From the NCBI GenBank assembly GCA_016716905.1, contig JADJUS010000022.1, positions 1,475,501 through 1,539,500 of the forward strand: a DNA stretch of 64,000 nucleotides, written 5' to 3'. Positions within the stretch are counted from its first letter, which is position 1; every line of letters starts with the position of its first letter. Positions 51,753 to 64,000 of this stretch are shown piece by piece. The translations under genes were made by a program, and so were the position numbers. Under the pieces are notes generated by a model. It was given only the letters and a program-made list of their open reading frames with translations. It made no database searches and was not told the origin of the DNA. This DNA is from Acidobacteriota bacterium. Lineage in GTDB: Bacteria > Acidobacteriota > Vicinamibacteria > Vicinamibacterales > SCN-69-37.

Positions 51753-54215
51753 GTGCGCGACCTCCGCCATGCCATCCGCTTCCTCTGGCTGAACAAGGCC
51801 TTCTCGGCCACGGCCATCCTGACGCTGGCCATCGGCCTGGGCGCGAACACGGCGCTGTTCGGGCTGCTCAACAGCACCTCCAAACCGCTCGCGGTGCCGA
51901 ATCCCGAGCAGATTGTCGCCATCGCCGGCGAGGTGAAGGCCGACGAGACGGGCGGCTTCCAGTACCTGTTCTCCACGGAAGCGCTGAAGGACCTGCGGCA
52001 GCGCGCCGAGTCGTTCAGCGACGTCATGGGCCTGCTCATTCGCGTCGGCGGCCTGTCGAGCGAAGGCCGCGTGTCGCAGTTCTGGTTCGCTGCAGTCAGC
52101 GACAACTACTTCAGCGGCCTCGGTGTAACGCCCGCGCATGGCACGCTCATCTCCACCGCCGCCGGCTCCCCGGCGCGCATCGTCCTCGGCCATTCCTTCT
52201 GGATGAAGATGTTCGGCGGCGACCCTAACGTGATCGGCAAGCAGGTGCGCGTGGAGGGCGAACCCGCGGTCATCATCGGTGTGGTGCCGGCGTCGTTTCG
52301 CGGCACGCAGATGGCCATCGAGCTGGACGGCTATGTGGCGCTCGACGACTTCGGCGTGCTTGACCCGGACGCGAAGACCTGGCTCTACAACAACCGGAAG
52401 GCGCGGGCCGTTCAGCTCTACGGGCGACTCAAGCCCGGCGTGACCGTGGACGAGGCACAAGCATCGCTCGACGTGTTGATGTCCACGATCGAGACCGAGC
52501 ATCCCGAGACCGACCGCGGCATCAGCGCGCGTGTCATTCCCGAGCCTCTGGCGCGGCCGCTGCCGATGCGCGCGGTGACCAACGCCATTCCGCGTGTGCA
52601 GCTTTTCGGGATGACGCTGGCGGGGCTGGTGCTGTTGCTGGCGTGTATGAATGTGGCGAACCTGCTGCTGGTGCGCGCCACCGCGCGCGAGCGCGAGATG
52701 GCCGTGCGTGCGGCGCTTGGCGCGAGCCGGCTGGGACTGGTGCGGCTGATGGTCACGGAAGGGTTGGTGCTCTCGGGCCTCGGCGGCATCGCGGGACTGG
52801 GCCTGGGTGTGTGGGTGACCACCGCGTTTCTGGCGAATCTTGATTTGGGATCGAGCATTCCGCTGCGACTGGATGCGGAGTTCGACGCGCGCGTCTTTAC
52901 GTTCGCGTTGGTGGTGGCCGTGGCCACGGGAATCGGCATTGGCGTGTGGCCGGCGTGGCGCGCGTCGCGCGCCGATGCGAGGGCGGCGCTGCATGATGGC
53001 GGTCGCGCGCATTCGGACAGCCGTGATCGTCAGCGCCTCCGCCGCCTCTTCGTCGTCGCCCAGATCGCCGGATCGCTGGTGCTGCTTGTGGTGGCCAGTC
53101 TCTTTGTCAGGAGTTTGTGGTCGGCCGAGCGGATCGATCTCGGCTTCGATGCCAATCGCCTGATCACGGTGCGGCTCGATCCGAAGCAGATTGGATACGA
53201 CGAAGCGCGCACAATCACCTTCTACGATGAACTCCAGCGCCGTGCGGCGGCTCTGCCCGGGGTCGAGTCGGCGGCGATCGCGTTCACCACGCCGATGAGT
53301 TATCTGGTGAATGGCGGTCAGGTTTATGTGGAGGGCCAGTCGTTGCCGGAGAGTGGCCAGCCGCCGGCGTTGTTCATGAATCGCGTGGGGCGCAACTACT
53401 TCCCTACCGTAGGCATTCCCATCGTGCGCGGCCGCGGGTTCGTCGAAACCGACGAGCACTACACCCCGCTCACCCGCCGCGTGGCCATCGTCAACGAGTT
53501 GATGGCGGCGAAGTACTGGCCGGGCGAGGACCCCATCGGCAAGCGATTCCGGGCGTTTGATCCCGCGGGGCCATTCCTTGAGGTGGTGGGCGTGGCGCGC
53601 GACTCCAAGTACGTGCTCATCTTCGAGCAGCCGCGGCCGTATTTCTACCTGCCGCTCGAGCGGGCCATCTCGTTGCGCACGCTCCACGTGCGCACCTTCG
53701 GCCCCCCGGCCGCGCTCGCGCCGCTCATCGAGAAGGAGATCAAGAATCTCGCGCCCGGTCTTCCCATGGCGGAGTTGCAGACGATGCAGCAGTCGCTGGC
53801 GGGGTTGTTTGGCTTTCTGATCTTCAGGATTGGTTCTGTGCAGGCGGGCGGGATGGGCATTCTCGGCCTGGTGCTGGCGCTCATCGGCGTCTACGGCGTG
53901 GTGTCATTCGGCGCCAGCCTGCGGACGCGCGAGATCGGCATCCGCGTAGCGCTGGGCGCCCAACCCCTGGACGTTCTGCAGCTCATCCTCGGCCAGGGCC
54001 TGCAACTGGTGGGCGCAGGGATCGTGCTGGGCCTCGGCATCGCGATTGCGATCAGTCGCATGCTGGCGGCCGGTATCCCGTTGGTGAATGGCGCGGACAG
54101 GGGCGCGTTCGCGGTGGTGGCGGGTGGGCTCGCTGCGCTCGCGTTGTGGTCGTGCTACGTTCCGGCACGACGTGCGACGCGCGTGCCGGTTACTACTGCG
54201 TTGCGACACGAGTGA
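51753..54215 (+). CDS. ADOP-type ABC transporter permease
   Basis: The GTG at 51753 (RDLRHAIRFLWLNKAFSATA) is the first start after the tandem repeat; the frame is open further upstream only because the 7-mer has no stops. 820 residues, unbroken. TM1 is SATAILTLAIGLGANTALFG. The MacB core has GVTPAHGTLISTA and AVIIGVVPASFRGTQM. FtsX block one is LLLACMNVANLLLVRATARE, then MAVRAALGASRLGLVRLMVT. Block two is ALIGVYGVVSFGASLRTREI, then GIRVALGAQPLDVLQLIL. Ends YVPARRATRVPVTTALRHE. Substrate unknown, no ATPase beside it. Confidence 0.9.
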   Translation: MRDLRHAIRFLWLNKAFSATAILTLAIGLGANTALFGLLNSTSKPLAVPNPEQIVAIAGEVKADETGGFQYLFSTEALKDLRQRAESFSDVMGLLIRVGGLSSEGRVSQFWFAAVSDNYFSGLGVTPAHGTLISTAAGSPARIVLGHSFWMKMFGGDPNVIGKQVRVEGEPAVIIGVVPASFRGTQMAIELDGYVALDDFGVLDPDAKTWLYNNRKARAVQLYGRLKPGVTVDEAQASLDVLMSTIETEHPETDRGISARVIPEPLARPLPMRAVTNAIPRVQLFGMTLAGLVLLLACMNVANLLLVRATAREREMAVRAALGASRLGLVRLMVTEGLVLSGLGGIAGLGLGVWVTTAFLANLDLGSSIPLRLDAEFDARVFTFALVVAVATGIGIGVWPAWRASRADARAALHDGGRAHSDSRDRQRLRRLFVVAQIAGSLVLLVVASLFVRSLWSAERIDLGFDANRLITVRLDPKQIGYDEARTITFYDELQRRAAALPGVESAAIAFTTPMSYLVNGGQVYVEGQSLPESGQPPALFMNRVGRNYFPTVGIPIVRGRGFVETDEHYTPLTRRVAIVNELMAAKYWPGEDPIGKRFRAFDPAGPFLEVVGVARDSKYVLIFEQPRPYFYLPLERAISLRTLHVRTFGPPAALAPLIEKEIKNLAPGLPMAELQTMQQSLAGLFGFLIFRIGSVQAGGMGILGLVLALIGVYGVVSFGASLRTREIGIRVALGAQPLDVLQLILGQGLQLVGAGIVLGLGIAIAISRMLAAGIPLVNGADRGAFAVVAGGLAALALWSCYVPARRATRVPVTTALRHE

Positions 54216-54250
54216 TGGAATCAACCCTGGCAGCGGTCGAGTCATCGAGC

Positions 54251-54345
54251 CCGTACGTAGCTCGGCCTATTCCTCAAAGGCCGAGGACTCCTCGGGCTTG
54301 GGGAACAGCCCGAGCTACGTGCGGAACCGAGCTACGTTCGGAGGT
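54251..54345. repeat. GTACGTAGCTCGG-type palindromic repeats
   Basis: GTACGTAGCTCGGCCT with a CTCGGCCT/AGGCCGAG hairpin, then CCTCGGGCTTGGGGAACAGC and two GAGCTACGT units in the opposite sense. It fills the gap between the permease and metH ends. Confidence 0.65.
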
Positions 54346-54349
54346 CCGG

Positions 54350-58121
<3,772 letters not shown>

Positions 58122-58125
<4 letters not shown>

Positions 58126-59057
58126 TTCGTTCGAGTTCCGGCGGCGATGAGCACCGCAAAAGGATCGCCACTCTTGCGCGCACCCGTGCGCACCGTGACG
58201 CGATCAAATCCGGCGCCGGTGATGAGCGCCTCCAACTGGTCGGCGCTGAACCCCAACCACTGGTCGCCCAGCGTGTCCTGCACCCAGGCCTCGTCATGCT
58301 GCCGAAGGTCCAGCACCACCACCCGGCCGCCGGGCCGAAGGATGCGAAACGCTTCGGCCAACGCTTTCGCCGGGTCCTTGGCGTGATGCAGGGCCTGCGA
58401 GGCGATGGCGACATCCACCGAGGCGTCGCCTAAGGGGACCTTCTCGAGCTCGCCGCGCTTCCACGTGATGTTCTTGACCTTGCGGCGCAGCGCCATCTGC
58501 TTCGCGCGGTCCAGCACCTCGGCCGACCGATCGATGGCGTAGACCCGCTTGGCCCAATGGGCGGCCTCAATGGTCAGATACCCCTCGCCGCACCCCAGAT
58601 CGGCCACGTCCACGGCCGGCAACAGCAGCCCGAGCGCGCGCGACCATGCCGCCCAGCTCCGGCCAGGCACCAGCTGGGTCTTTTCCTCGCCCCCGCCATG
58701 CTGGTCGAAGTTCTCCCGCCGTACACGCCGCACCTCCTCCAAGCGCGCATCGTCGGCCCGGGTGGCGGCGTTTGTGGCTTCAAAGGTCTCGCTGAGCCAG
58801 GGCCAGATGGACGCGTAGGGGCCTGCGGCCGCCGCCACATCCGGGTTGAGCCGGTACCAGGTGAAATTGCCGGTGCGCTCCTCGGTCACGAGTTTGGCGT
58901 CTTTGAGCAGCCCCAGATGCCGGGACACCCCTGACTGGGCCAGTCCCATGACTGCGGTCAGCTCTGTGACGTTCAAGGCTTCCCGGGCCAGCAGCCTGAG
59001 CAGGCGCAGCCGGGCCTCGTCGCCCAGCAGTCGCATCAAGGCGGAGGCCGTTTTCAT
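58122..59057 (-). CDS. ArsR-type regulator fused to a SAM-dependent methyltransferase
   Basis: The ATG at 59057 (MKTASALMRLLGDEARLRLL) starts the ArsR winged helix (LNVTELTAVMGLAQSGVSRH, then LGLLKDAKLVTEERTGNFTW); the longer frame to 59135 adds nothing conserved. 311 residues. Residues about 130-310 are a methyltransferase: VDVADLGCGEGYLTIEAAHW, VYAIDRSAEVLDRAK, VDVAIASQALHHAKDP, FRILRPGGRVVVLDLR. The gene overlaps metH by 4 bp. It probably senses SAM or SAH through its methyltransferase fold and controls the methionine cycle, as SahR does in Proteobacteria; that is inference. Confidence 0.88.
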
Positions 59058-59111
59058 ATCTACTAATCTATATGCACAGATGTAGAGAAAGCAACCCAGC
59101 CCCGGTACAAT
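59050..59111. promoter_or_regulatory. Divergent promoter region with possible ArsR operator
   Basis: CATAT and ATATG flank the segment just before the arsR-type ATG (partial palindrome, about 59055-59074). On the plus strand TACAAT (59106-59111) stands 18 nt before the symporter start. An ArsR protein bound here could control both directions. Confidence 0.4.
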
Positions 59112-59129
59112 CCGCGGCCGAGGATACGA

Positions 59130-60476
59130 ATGCAACAGATAGCAGACTGGAACGGCTGGCTGAACGGGTACGTGTGGGGATGGCCGATGATCATCCTCCT
59201 GATCGGCACAGGCATCCTGCTGACCCTGCTGACGGGGGTGGCGCAGGTCCGCTTCCTTGGACGGGCGCTTTCCGAGGTGCTCGGCAAAATCACGCAGAAG
59301 AGCAAGGGTGACGGCAGCGTCAGCCCCTTCCAGGCCGTCTCAACCGCCCTGGCCTCTACGGTGGGCGTGGGCAACATCGCCGGCGTGGCCACGGCCATCG
59401 GCATCGGCGGACCTGGCGCACTCTTCTGGCTCTGGGTCTCCGGCGTGCTTGGTATGTGCACGAAATACGCCGAAATCGCCATCGCCATGCACTACCGCGA
59501 GAAAGACTCGACGGGCATCATGCGCGGCGGCGCGATGTACATCCTGAAAAACGGCCTCGGCATGCCGTGGCTCGGCACGGTATTCGCCCTGCTGACGGCA
59601 GTGGCCGCGTTCGGCATCGGCAACATGGTGCAGGCCAACTCGGTGGCCGGGGCGCTCGACGCGTCATTCGGCATCGCGCCCAGCTACACGGGCATCTTCA
59701 TGGTGGTCATCACCGCGGCGGTCATTCTTGGCGGCATCAAGCGCATCGGCCAGTTCACTGAGTACCTGGTGCCTTTCATGGCCATCCTGTACCTGGCCGG
59801 CGGCCTGACCATCGTGGCCATGCACGCGGCCGACATCCCGCGCATCTTCGGCCAGATCTTCGACGGCGCGTTCTCTGGGACGGCAGCCACGGGCGGATTC
59901 GCGGGCAGCACCATCATGATGGCGATGCGCTACGGCATCGCGCGCGGCCTGTTCTCGAATGAGGCCGGCCTGGGCAGCGCGCCCATGGTGCATGCGGCGG
60001 CCGTCACGGACCATCCGATTCGCCAGGCGATGTACGGCATCTTCGAGGTGTTCGTAGACACGATCCTGATCTGCACCACCACCGGCCTGGTCATCCTGCT
60101 GACCGGCACGTGGGATCAGGGACTGAGCGGCGCCGCGCTTTCGGCAAAGGCATTCGAAACCGGCCTGCCCGGCACGTGGGGCTCACTCATCGTGACCTCC
60201 GGCGTGATGCTGTTTTCGTTCTCCACGCTGGTGGGCTGGAGCTACTACGGCGAAACCGGCGCGGTCTACATGTTTGGCGCGAAAGCGGCGATGCCGTATC
60301 GCATCCTGTGGCTGGTCTTCATCTACCTCGGCGCCGTGGGATCGCTCCACCTGGTCTGGGACGTGGCCGACACGCTCAACGGCTTGATGGCGATTCCCAA
60401 CCTGTTCGCCGTGCTCATGTCCATTCCGTTGTTGCTGAGGTTGCAGCGGGAGTTCTTCGCCAAGCCGAGGTCGTAG
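59130..60476 (+). CDS. Sodium:alanine/glycine symporter (AGCS family)
   Basis: 448 residues with about 11 TM helices. Signature regions: VSPFQAVSTALASTVGVGNI, GVATAIGIGGPGALFWLWVS, GGIKRIGQFTEYLVPFMAIL and YGIARGLFSNEAGLGSAPMV, which together are diagnostic of AGCS. It imports a small amino acid with Na+. Next to the methionine-synthase locus it might supply serine or glycine for one-carbon units, but this is only a suggestion. Followed 4 bp later by the hydrolase gene. Confidence 0.93.
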   Translation: MQQIADWNGWLNGYVWGWPMIILLIGTGILLTLLTGVAQVRFLGRALSEVLGKITQKSKGDGSVSPFQAVSTALASTVGVGNIAGVATAIGIGGPGALFWLWVSGVLGMCTKYAEIAIAMHYREKDSTGIMRGGAMYILKNGLGMPWLGTVFALLTAVAAFGIGNMVQANSVAGALDASFGIAPSYTGIFMVVITAAVILGGIKRIGQFTEYLVPFMAILYLAGGLTIVAMHAADIPRIFGQIFDGAFSGTAATGGFAGSTIMMAMRYGIARGLFSNEAGLGSAPMVHAAAVTDHPIRQAMYGIFEVFVDTILICTTTGLVILLTGTWDQGLSGAALSAKAFETGLPGTWGSLIVTSGVMLFSFSTLVGWSYYGETGAVYMFGAKAAMPYRILWLVFIYLGAVGSLHLVWDVADTLNGLMAIPNLFAVLMSIPLLLRLQREFFAKPRS

Positions 60477-60479
60477 CGC

Positions 60480-61058
60480 GTGGCTGATCAGTCGCCGGTA
60501 CTCCTGCTTGCCCATGGGGCGGGTGCCGGGTCGTCGCACCCCTGGATGCGCCATGTGGCCTCGGAACTCGAGGCCCGCGGCGTTCGGGTCGTCACGTTCG
60601 ACTTCCCGTACATGGCCGAAGGCCGCAAGATGCCCGATCGCGGCCCCATCCTTGAAGCGGCGTTTGCCGAACAGTGGGCCAAAGTGGCGGCCACCACGAC
60701 CGGTCCGATCTACGCCGGCGGCAAGTCGATGGGGGGCCGCATCGCGTCGCAGGTGGCAGCCAAGGGCGGCTTCTCGCCCGTGCCGGCCGGGCTGGTCTTT
60801 TTCGGCTATCCGCTGCACCCGCCGGGCAAGCCGGAGATGCGGCGCGACCGGCACCTGCCCGACATCTCGATTCCGATGCTGTTCCTGCACGGCACCAAGG
60901 ACCCGTTCGGATCGCGCGAGGAAATGCGCGAACTGATCGACGAACTTCCCACTTCCACGCTCACGTTTGTGGAAGGCGGCGACCACTCGCTCGTGGCCGG
61001 GCGCGGCAAGCCGATCTCGGGCGAGCTGCTGGACGGGGTCCGTCGCTGGATGAAGTAG
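60480..61058 (+). CDS. Small alpha/beta hydrolase (KANL3/Tex30-like dienelactone-hydrolase type)
   Basis: A GTG start at 60480 gives 192 residues. Oxyanion region VLLLAHGAGAGSSHPWMRHV. Nucleophile elbow YAGGKSMGGRIASQVAA: the serine sits in G-K-S-M-G-G, typical of this group. Acid in LFLHGTKDPFGSREE and His in EGGDHSLV. The triad is complete and the protein has no signal peptide, so it is cytosolic. Substrate unknown. Likely cotranscribed with the symporter. Confidence 0.88.
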   Translation: MADQSPVLLLAHGAGAGSSHPWMRHVASELEARGVRVVTFDFPYMAEGRKMPDRGPILEAAFAEQWAKVAATTTGPIYAGGKSMGGRIASQVAAKGGFSPVPAGLVFFGYPLHPPGKPEMRRDRHLPDISIPMLFLHGTKDPFGSREEMRELIDELPTSTLTFVEGGDHSLVAGRGKPISGELLDGVRRWMK

Positions 61059-61075
61059 CATTTCCCCGGTAGGCC

Positions 61076-62122
61076 TTGCGTACCCTCTGCCGCCCCCTCG
61101 TTCTATGCGCCCTGCTGGGCGCGGCCGCGTGCGGGTCTGAAACCCCAATTCCGCCGACGCCAACGCCCAACGCCCCGACGCTTTCCTGTCCGGCGTCGTC
61201 ATCCCTGGTATCGCCCGACGGCGCTGCCGTGCCCCTGACGTTCACCGTGCCGACTGCGGTTGGCGGCCAGCTCCCAGTCCCGGTTACCTGCTCAAAGCTG
61301 TCAGGCTCCACCTTCCCGCTCGGCTCCACCATCGTCACCTGCACGGCTGTGGACGCGTTGGCGCGACAGGCGTCGTGCAATTTTGCTGTGACGGTGACGG
61401 CGGTCCCCCGCATTTCGAAAACGAAGTTCCTGGCCCTGGGCGACAGCATCACCGAAGGCCGCTGCGGGCCAAAGCCGAACACGTGCCCGCCGTGGACCGT
61501 GCGGTTCGGAGACCTGTTGCGCGAGCGCTACACCCTTCAGTCGTTCGTCGTGACGAACCGAGGCATCTCGGGCGAGAAGACGCCCACAGGCGAAGATCGC
61601 CTGCTCGAGGAACTCATCACGTACAAGCCCGAGGTGCTGCTCCTGATGGAGGGCACCAACGACCTGACGGCTGTTCCTGCGAACCAGGCTGAAGCTCTTG
61701 AATCGCTGGAGGACATGATCGACATCGCCAGGGGGCAGGGCGTCGCGGTGTTCATCGCGACCATTGCGCCTATTGCGGCAGGTGGGCCAAACGACGATGC
61801 CGTGCCGCTGGTTCCGGTGTTCAACGCCAACATTCGCGGAATGGCCGCGCGCAAGAACGTGCCGGTGGTGGACGTGTTCGCGGCACTCAACGCCGATATC
61901 GCACGTTATTACGTTGGCGACGACCTGCATCCAACGGCAGAAGGTCTGCGAGTCATCGGCGAGACGTTCTACGCGGCCGTGCGCACGGCGCTGGACATTA
62001 CGCCGACCGCCGGGTCGTTTTCATCGACGGCCACACCACACGGCCTGTTTGAACCACCAGGCCGGCTGTCGCCGGGTCTAAAGACCCGGCCTCCGAAGAC
62101 CCCTAAGTTACCAGGCCGGTGA
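61076..62122 (+). CDS. GDSL/SGNH-type esterase lipoprotein with HYR-like domain
   Basis: A TTG start at 61076 leads directly to a lipobox (LCRPLVLCALLGAAACGS). Residues about 35-110 are a HYR-like Ig domain (LTFTVPTAVGGQLPVPVTCS, TCTAVDALARQASCNFAVTV). The SGNH hydrolase follows: block I FLALGDSITEGRCG, block II region VVTNRGISGEKTPTGED, block III LLLMEGTNDLTAV, block V VGDDLHPTAEGLRV. Serine, Asp and His are present. The last about 25 residues (RLSPGLKTRPPKTPKLPGR) are encoded by a family III palindrome, and the same peptide occurs in the kinase insert. The stop overlaps the next start. Confidence 0.88.
   Translation: MRTLCRPLVLCALLGAAACGSETPIPPTPTPNAPTLSCPASSSLVSPDGAAVPLTFTVPTAVGGQLPVPVTCSKLSGSTFPLGSTIVTCTAVDALARQASCNFAVTVTAVPRISKTKFLALGDSITEGRCGPKPNTCPPWTVRFGDLLRERYTLQSFVVTNRGISGEKTPTGEDRLLEELITYKPEVLLLMEGTNDLTAVPANQAEALESLEDMIDIARGQGVAVFIATIAPIAAGGPNDDAVPLVPVFNANIRGMAARKNVPVVDVFAALNADIARYYVGDDLHPTAEGLRVIGETFYAAVRTALDITPTAGSFSSTATPHGLFEPPGRLSPGLKTRPPKTPKLPGR
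62071..62090. repeat. Family III hairpin at the 3' end of the GDSL gene
   Basis: GCCGGGTCT-AA-AGACCCGGC, perfect, followed by CTCCGAAG as in the other copies (inverted orientation). Confidence 0.75.
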
Positions 62123-63039
62123 GCTCAACACCCGTCATTCAGGTCGCCGGCCTCCGGAAGCGCTACGGATCCACGCTGGCTGTGGACGACGTGTCGTTTG
62201 AGGTGTACGACGGCGAAATCTTCGGCCTCATCGGACCCAACGGCGCGGGTAAGACGACGACGATGGAGTGCGTGGAGGGGGTGCGGAAGCCGGACGGCGG
62301 CAGGATTTCGGTGCTGGGGCTGGATCCGTTCCGCGATGTGTATGCGCTGCAGCAACGCGTGGGTGTGCAGCTTCAGGAAGCGCACCTGCAGAAGCGCATC
62401 AAGGTGCGCGAGGCAGTGGCGCTGTGGGCATCGCTCTACAAGACCAAGGTCGATACCGAGAAGCTGCTGGGCCAACTGGGCCTGCAGGACAAACGCAACG
62501 CGTGGTTCATGACGCTGTCGGGCGGTCAGAAGCAGCGGTTGTTCATCGCGCTGGCGCTGATCAACGACCCGGAGCTGGTGTTCCTTGACGAACTCACGAC
62601 CGGCCTTGATCCGCAGGCGCGTCACGCCATCTGGGATCTGATCAGGGGGATTCGCGCACGCGGCAAGACCATCTTCCTGACCACGCACCTCATGGAAGAA
62701 GCTGAGCGGCTGTGCGACAGAGTGGCCATCATCGACCACGGACGCATCGTGGATATCAACTCGCCGTCCGGCCTCATCCGCCGGCACTGTCCGCAGCGCA
62801 CGGTGATCCTGACGACGGAGGACACGACGGCCGACGAAAAGCTGCGGGCGCTCCCTGGCGTGGAGGTCTCGCGCGACGACAAGGGCGCCCTCATCGTGCG
62901 AGGCGACGCGGCGGACCTGATGACCGGCGTCATCGCGTGCCTGGCCGACCATCGCATCCGGGTCACGGATTTCCAGACCGTGGTGCCGACGCTTGAGGAC
63001 GTGTTCTTGAAGCTGACCGGCCACACGATTCGGCAGTAG
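62119..63039 (+). CDS. ABC-2 type transporter ATP-binding protein
   Basis: A GTG at 62119 overlaps the preceding TGA. 306 residues. Walker A GPNGAGKTTTMECVEGVRKP, signature LSGGQKQRLFIALALI, Walker B ELVFLDELTTGLDPQARH, switch TIFLTTHLMEEAERLCDR. The C-terminal 80 residues are a regulatory extension usual in DrrA/NatA-type ATPases. It powers the permease encoded next, exporting a drug, lipid or polymer. Confidence 0.93.
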   Translation: MSSTPVIQVAGLRKRYGSTLAVDDVSFEVYDGEIFGLIGPNGAGKTTTMECVEGVRKPDGGRISVLGLDPFRDVYALQQRVGVQLQEAHLQKRIKVREAVALWASLYKTKVDTEKLLGQLGLQDKRNAWFMTLSGGQKQRLFIALALINDPELVFLDELTTGLDPQARHAIWDLIRGIRARGKTIFLTTHLMEEAERLCDRVAIIDHGRIVDINSPSGLIRRHCPQRTVILTTEDTTADEKLRALPGVEVSRDDKGALIVRGDAADLMTGVIACLADHRIRVTDFQTVVPTLEDVFLKLTGHTIRQ

Positions 63040-63053
63040 CCCGGGAATTGTTT

Positions 63054-63797
63054 ATGAACGGACTGTGGAATCTGACCTGGCTGGAAATCAAGATCTTCGC
63101 GCGCGAGCCGCTGGGATTTATCGGCACCATCATCATTCCCGTGATCATGTTTGTGGTGATGGGTCGGTCGCTTGGTGGACGGGCTGATCCCAGCGAACGA
63201 CTGCGCACTTTTGTCAGCGCTGACCTGCCGGTGTTTGCGGTGATGCTGATCGCGCTGAACGCCGTGTTGTCGCTGGTGACGATCATCGCGATCTATCGCG
63301 AGAGCGGCATCCTCAAGCGCCTGCGCGCCACGCCCCTTCGGCCGCACACGATCCTGACGGCGCACGTGCTGGTGAAGCTCATCTTCACGTCCGTGACGCT
63401 CGCGCTGCTGGCTCTGGCGGGCCGCCGGTTCTACCCTGTTGCCCTGGACGTGTCGTGGTTCAGTTTCGCCGTCGCGCTCATTGTCAGCAGCGTGAGCATC
63501 ATGTCGCTGGGCTTTCTCGTGGCCAGCCTCGTACCGACGGCGCGGTTTGCGCAGCCCGTCGGCACACTCATCTTGTATCCGATGCTGGGCCTGTCGGGTT
63601 TGTTCGTGTCGATCGACTCCATGCCACCGGCGATGCAGTCGGTGGCACACGTCCTTCCGCTCACTTATGCCGTTTCGTTGTTGCGAGGCATCTGGCTGGG
63701 TGACGGCTGGCTGGCCCATGGCTGGGACGTGGCGGGCCTGGCGGTCGTCTTTGTCATCTGCACGGCTCTGTCTTCCCGGGTGTTTCGGTGGGAGTGA
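63054..63797 (+). CDS. ABC-2 type transporter permease
   Basis: The ATG at 63054 is favoured over the TTG at 63048. About 247 residues with six TM helices: PLGFIGTIIIPVIMFVVMG, FAVMLIALNAVLSLVTIIAI, the conserved ESGILKRLRATPLRPHTILT loop, then four more including LSGLFVSIDSMPPAMQSVAH. This is the DrrB/NodJ-like pattern. It forms the channel for the upstream ATPase. Confidence 0.9.
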   Translation: MNGLWNLTWLEIKIFAREPLGFIGTIIIPVIMFVVMGRSLGGRADPSERLRTFVSADLPVFAVMLIALNAVLSLVTIIAIYRESGILKRLRATPLRPHTILTAHVLVKLIFTSVTLALLALAGRRFYPVALDVSWFSFAVALIVSSVSIMSLGFLVASLVPTARFAQPVGTLILYPMLGLSGLFVSIDSMPPAMQSVAHVLPLTYAVSLLRGIWLGDGWLAHGWDVAGLAVVFVICTALSSRVFRWE

Positions 63798-64000
63798 GTG
63801 CGCCGCCGACGCTTGGGGCCACATGGGACGGCCGCGGCGTACACTTCGCGCTTTCTTCTGAGCACGCGACCGCGGTCGAACTGTGTCTGTTTGATTCGGT
63901 CGATGATCTGGTCGGTTCGCGACCCGTGCGCCTGACGAGGGGCACGGATGGCGTGTGGCAGGCATACGTTCCAGACGTGCGGCCCGGGCAACTCTACGGC
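63794..64000 (+). CDS. glgX: Glycogen debranching enzyme, N-terminal part
   Basis: A GTG at 63794 overlaps the permease stop (GTGA). The 69 visible residues form the start of a CBM48/isoamylase N-terminal domain: LGATWDGRGVHFALSSEHAT, AVELCLFDSV, GVWQAYVPDVRPGQLYG. The catalytic barrel lies beyond the window. It would hydrolyse alpha-1,6 branches of glycogen. Confidence 0.82.
   Translation, partial: MSAPPTLGATWDGRGVHFALSSEHATAVELCLFDSVDDLVGSRPVRLTRGTDGVWQAYVPDVRPGQLYG

Noticed and set aside
51567..53687. 706-codon open frame on the minus strand opposite the permease
   Set aside because: A shadow of the ADOP gene; composition (Arg/His/Gln) and lack of motifs show that it is not coding.

Overview
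The window is high-GC bacterial DNA. Its gene content points to Acidobacteriota, most likely the class Vicinamibacteria (an inference from gene families, not a database match). The indicators are five large FtsX/MacB-type permeases of the acidobacterial 'ADOP' kind, a PadR regulator beside one of them, a Ser/Thr kinase fused to a PD40 propeller, a BlaI-M56 pair, and intergenic spaces full of short palindromic repeats. No tRNA, rRNA or CRISPR array was seen.

Layout. 1-4.1 kb: a von Willebrand factor A protein, a damaged ECF-type sigma/anti-sigma pair, a beta-barrel protein and a lipoprotein. 4.1-7.1 kb: gene remnants, an M23 endopeptidase, then about 1.15 kb of almost pure G/C that looks artefactual. 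7.1-9.3 kb: a VapBC pair with a palindromic operator, and BlaI-M56. 9.4-20.5 kb: a permease, an SRPBCC gene, an ABC exporter, an IS30 element, the broken kinase-propeller gene and a DUF4143 ATPase. 20.6-26.2 kb: PadR and two permeases. 26.4-28.3 kb: a sulfatase-like membrane enzyme.

28.3-39.5 kb is the most distinctive part. It holds a complete NHLM-type export set: ABC ATPase/permease, C39-peptidase ABC transporter, HlyD-like adaptor and a cyclic-nucleotide-binding protein. A 1190-residue secreted protein lies upstream on the same strand, and then a 2OG-Fe(II) oxygenase gene converges on a Nif11-type precursor gene with a double-glycine leader. At 50.8-51.4 kb two near-identical 59-residue peptides in tandem also match the double-glycine leader rule. 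The window therefore encodes an exporter and three candidate cargo peptides, none of them a known bacteriocin that I recognise.

39.5-64 kb: a double-cyclophilin isomerase, an M28 peptidase with a premature stop, a methyltransferase, a beta-barrel protein, an S9 peptidase, another permease, an FAD-linked oxidase, a Fic protein, the peptide pair, a fifth permease, and metH split in two by a palindromic element. metH is preceded by an ArsR-methyltransferase fusion. Then come an AGCS symporter, a small hydrolase, a GDSL lipoprotein, an ABC-2 exporter pair and the start of glgX.

Two cross-cutting points. First, at least three families of palindromic elements recur. Copies differ in sequence but keep their arms complementary, and several lie inside reading frames. 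Second, many genes carry frameshifts, and together with the G/C block this suggests the consensus has residual indel errors. Individual 'pseudogenes' should be read with that in mind.
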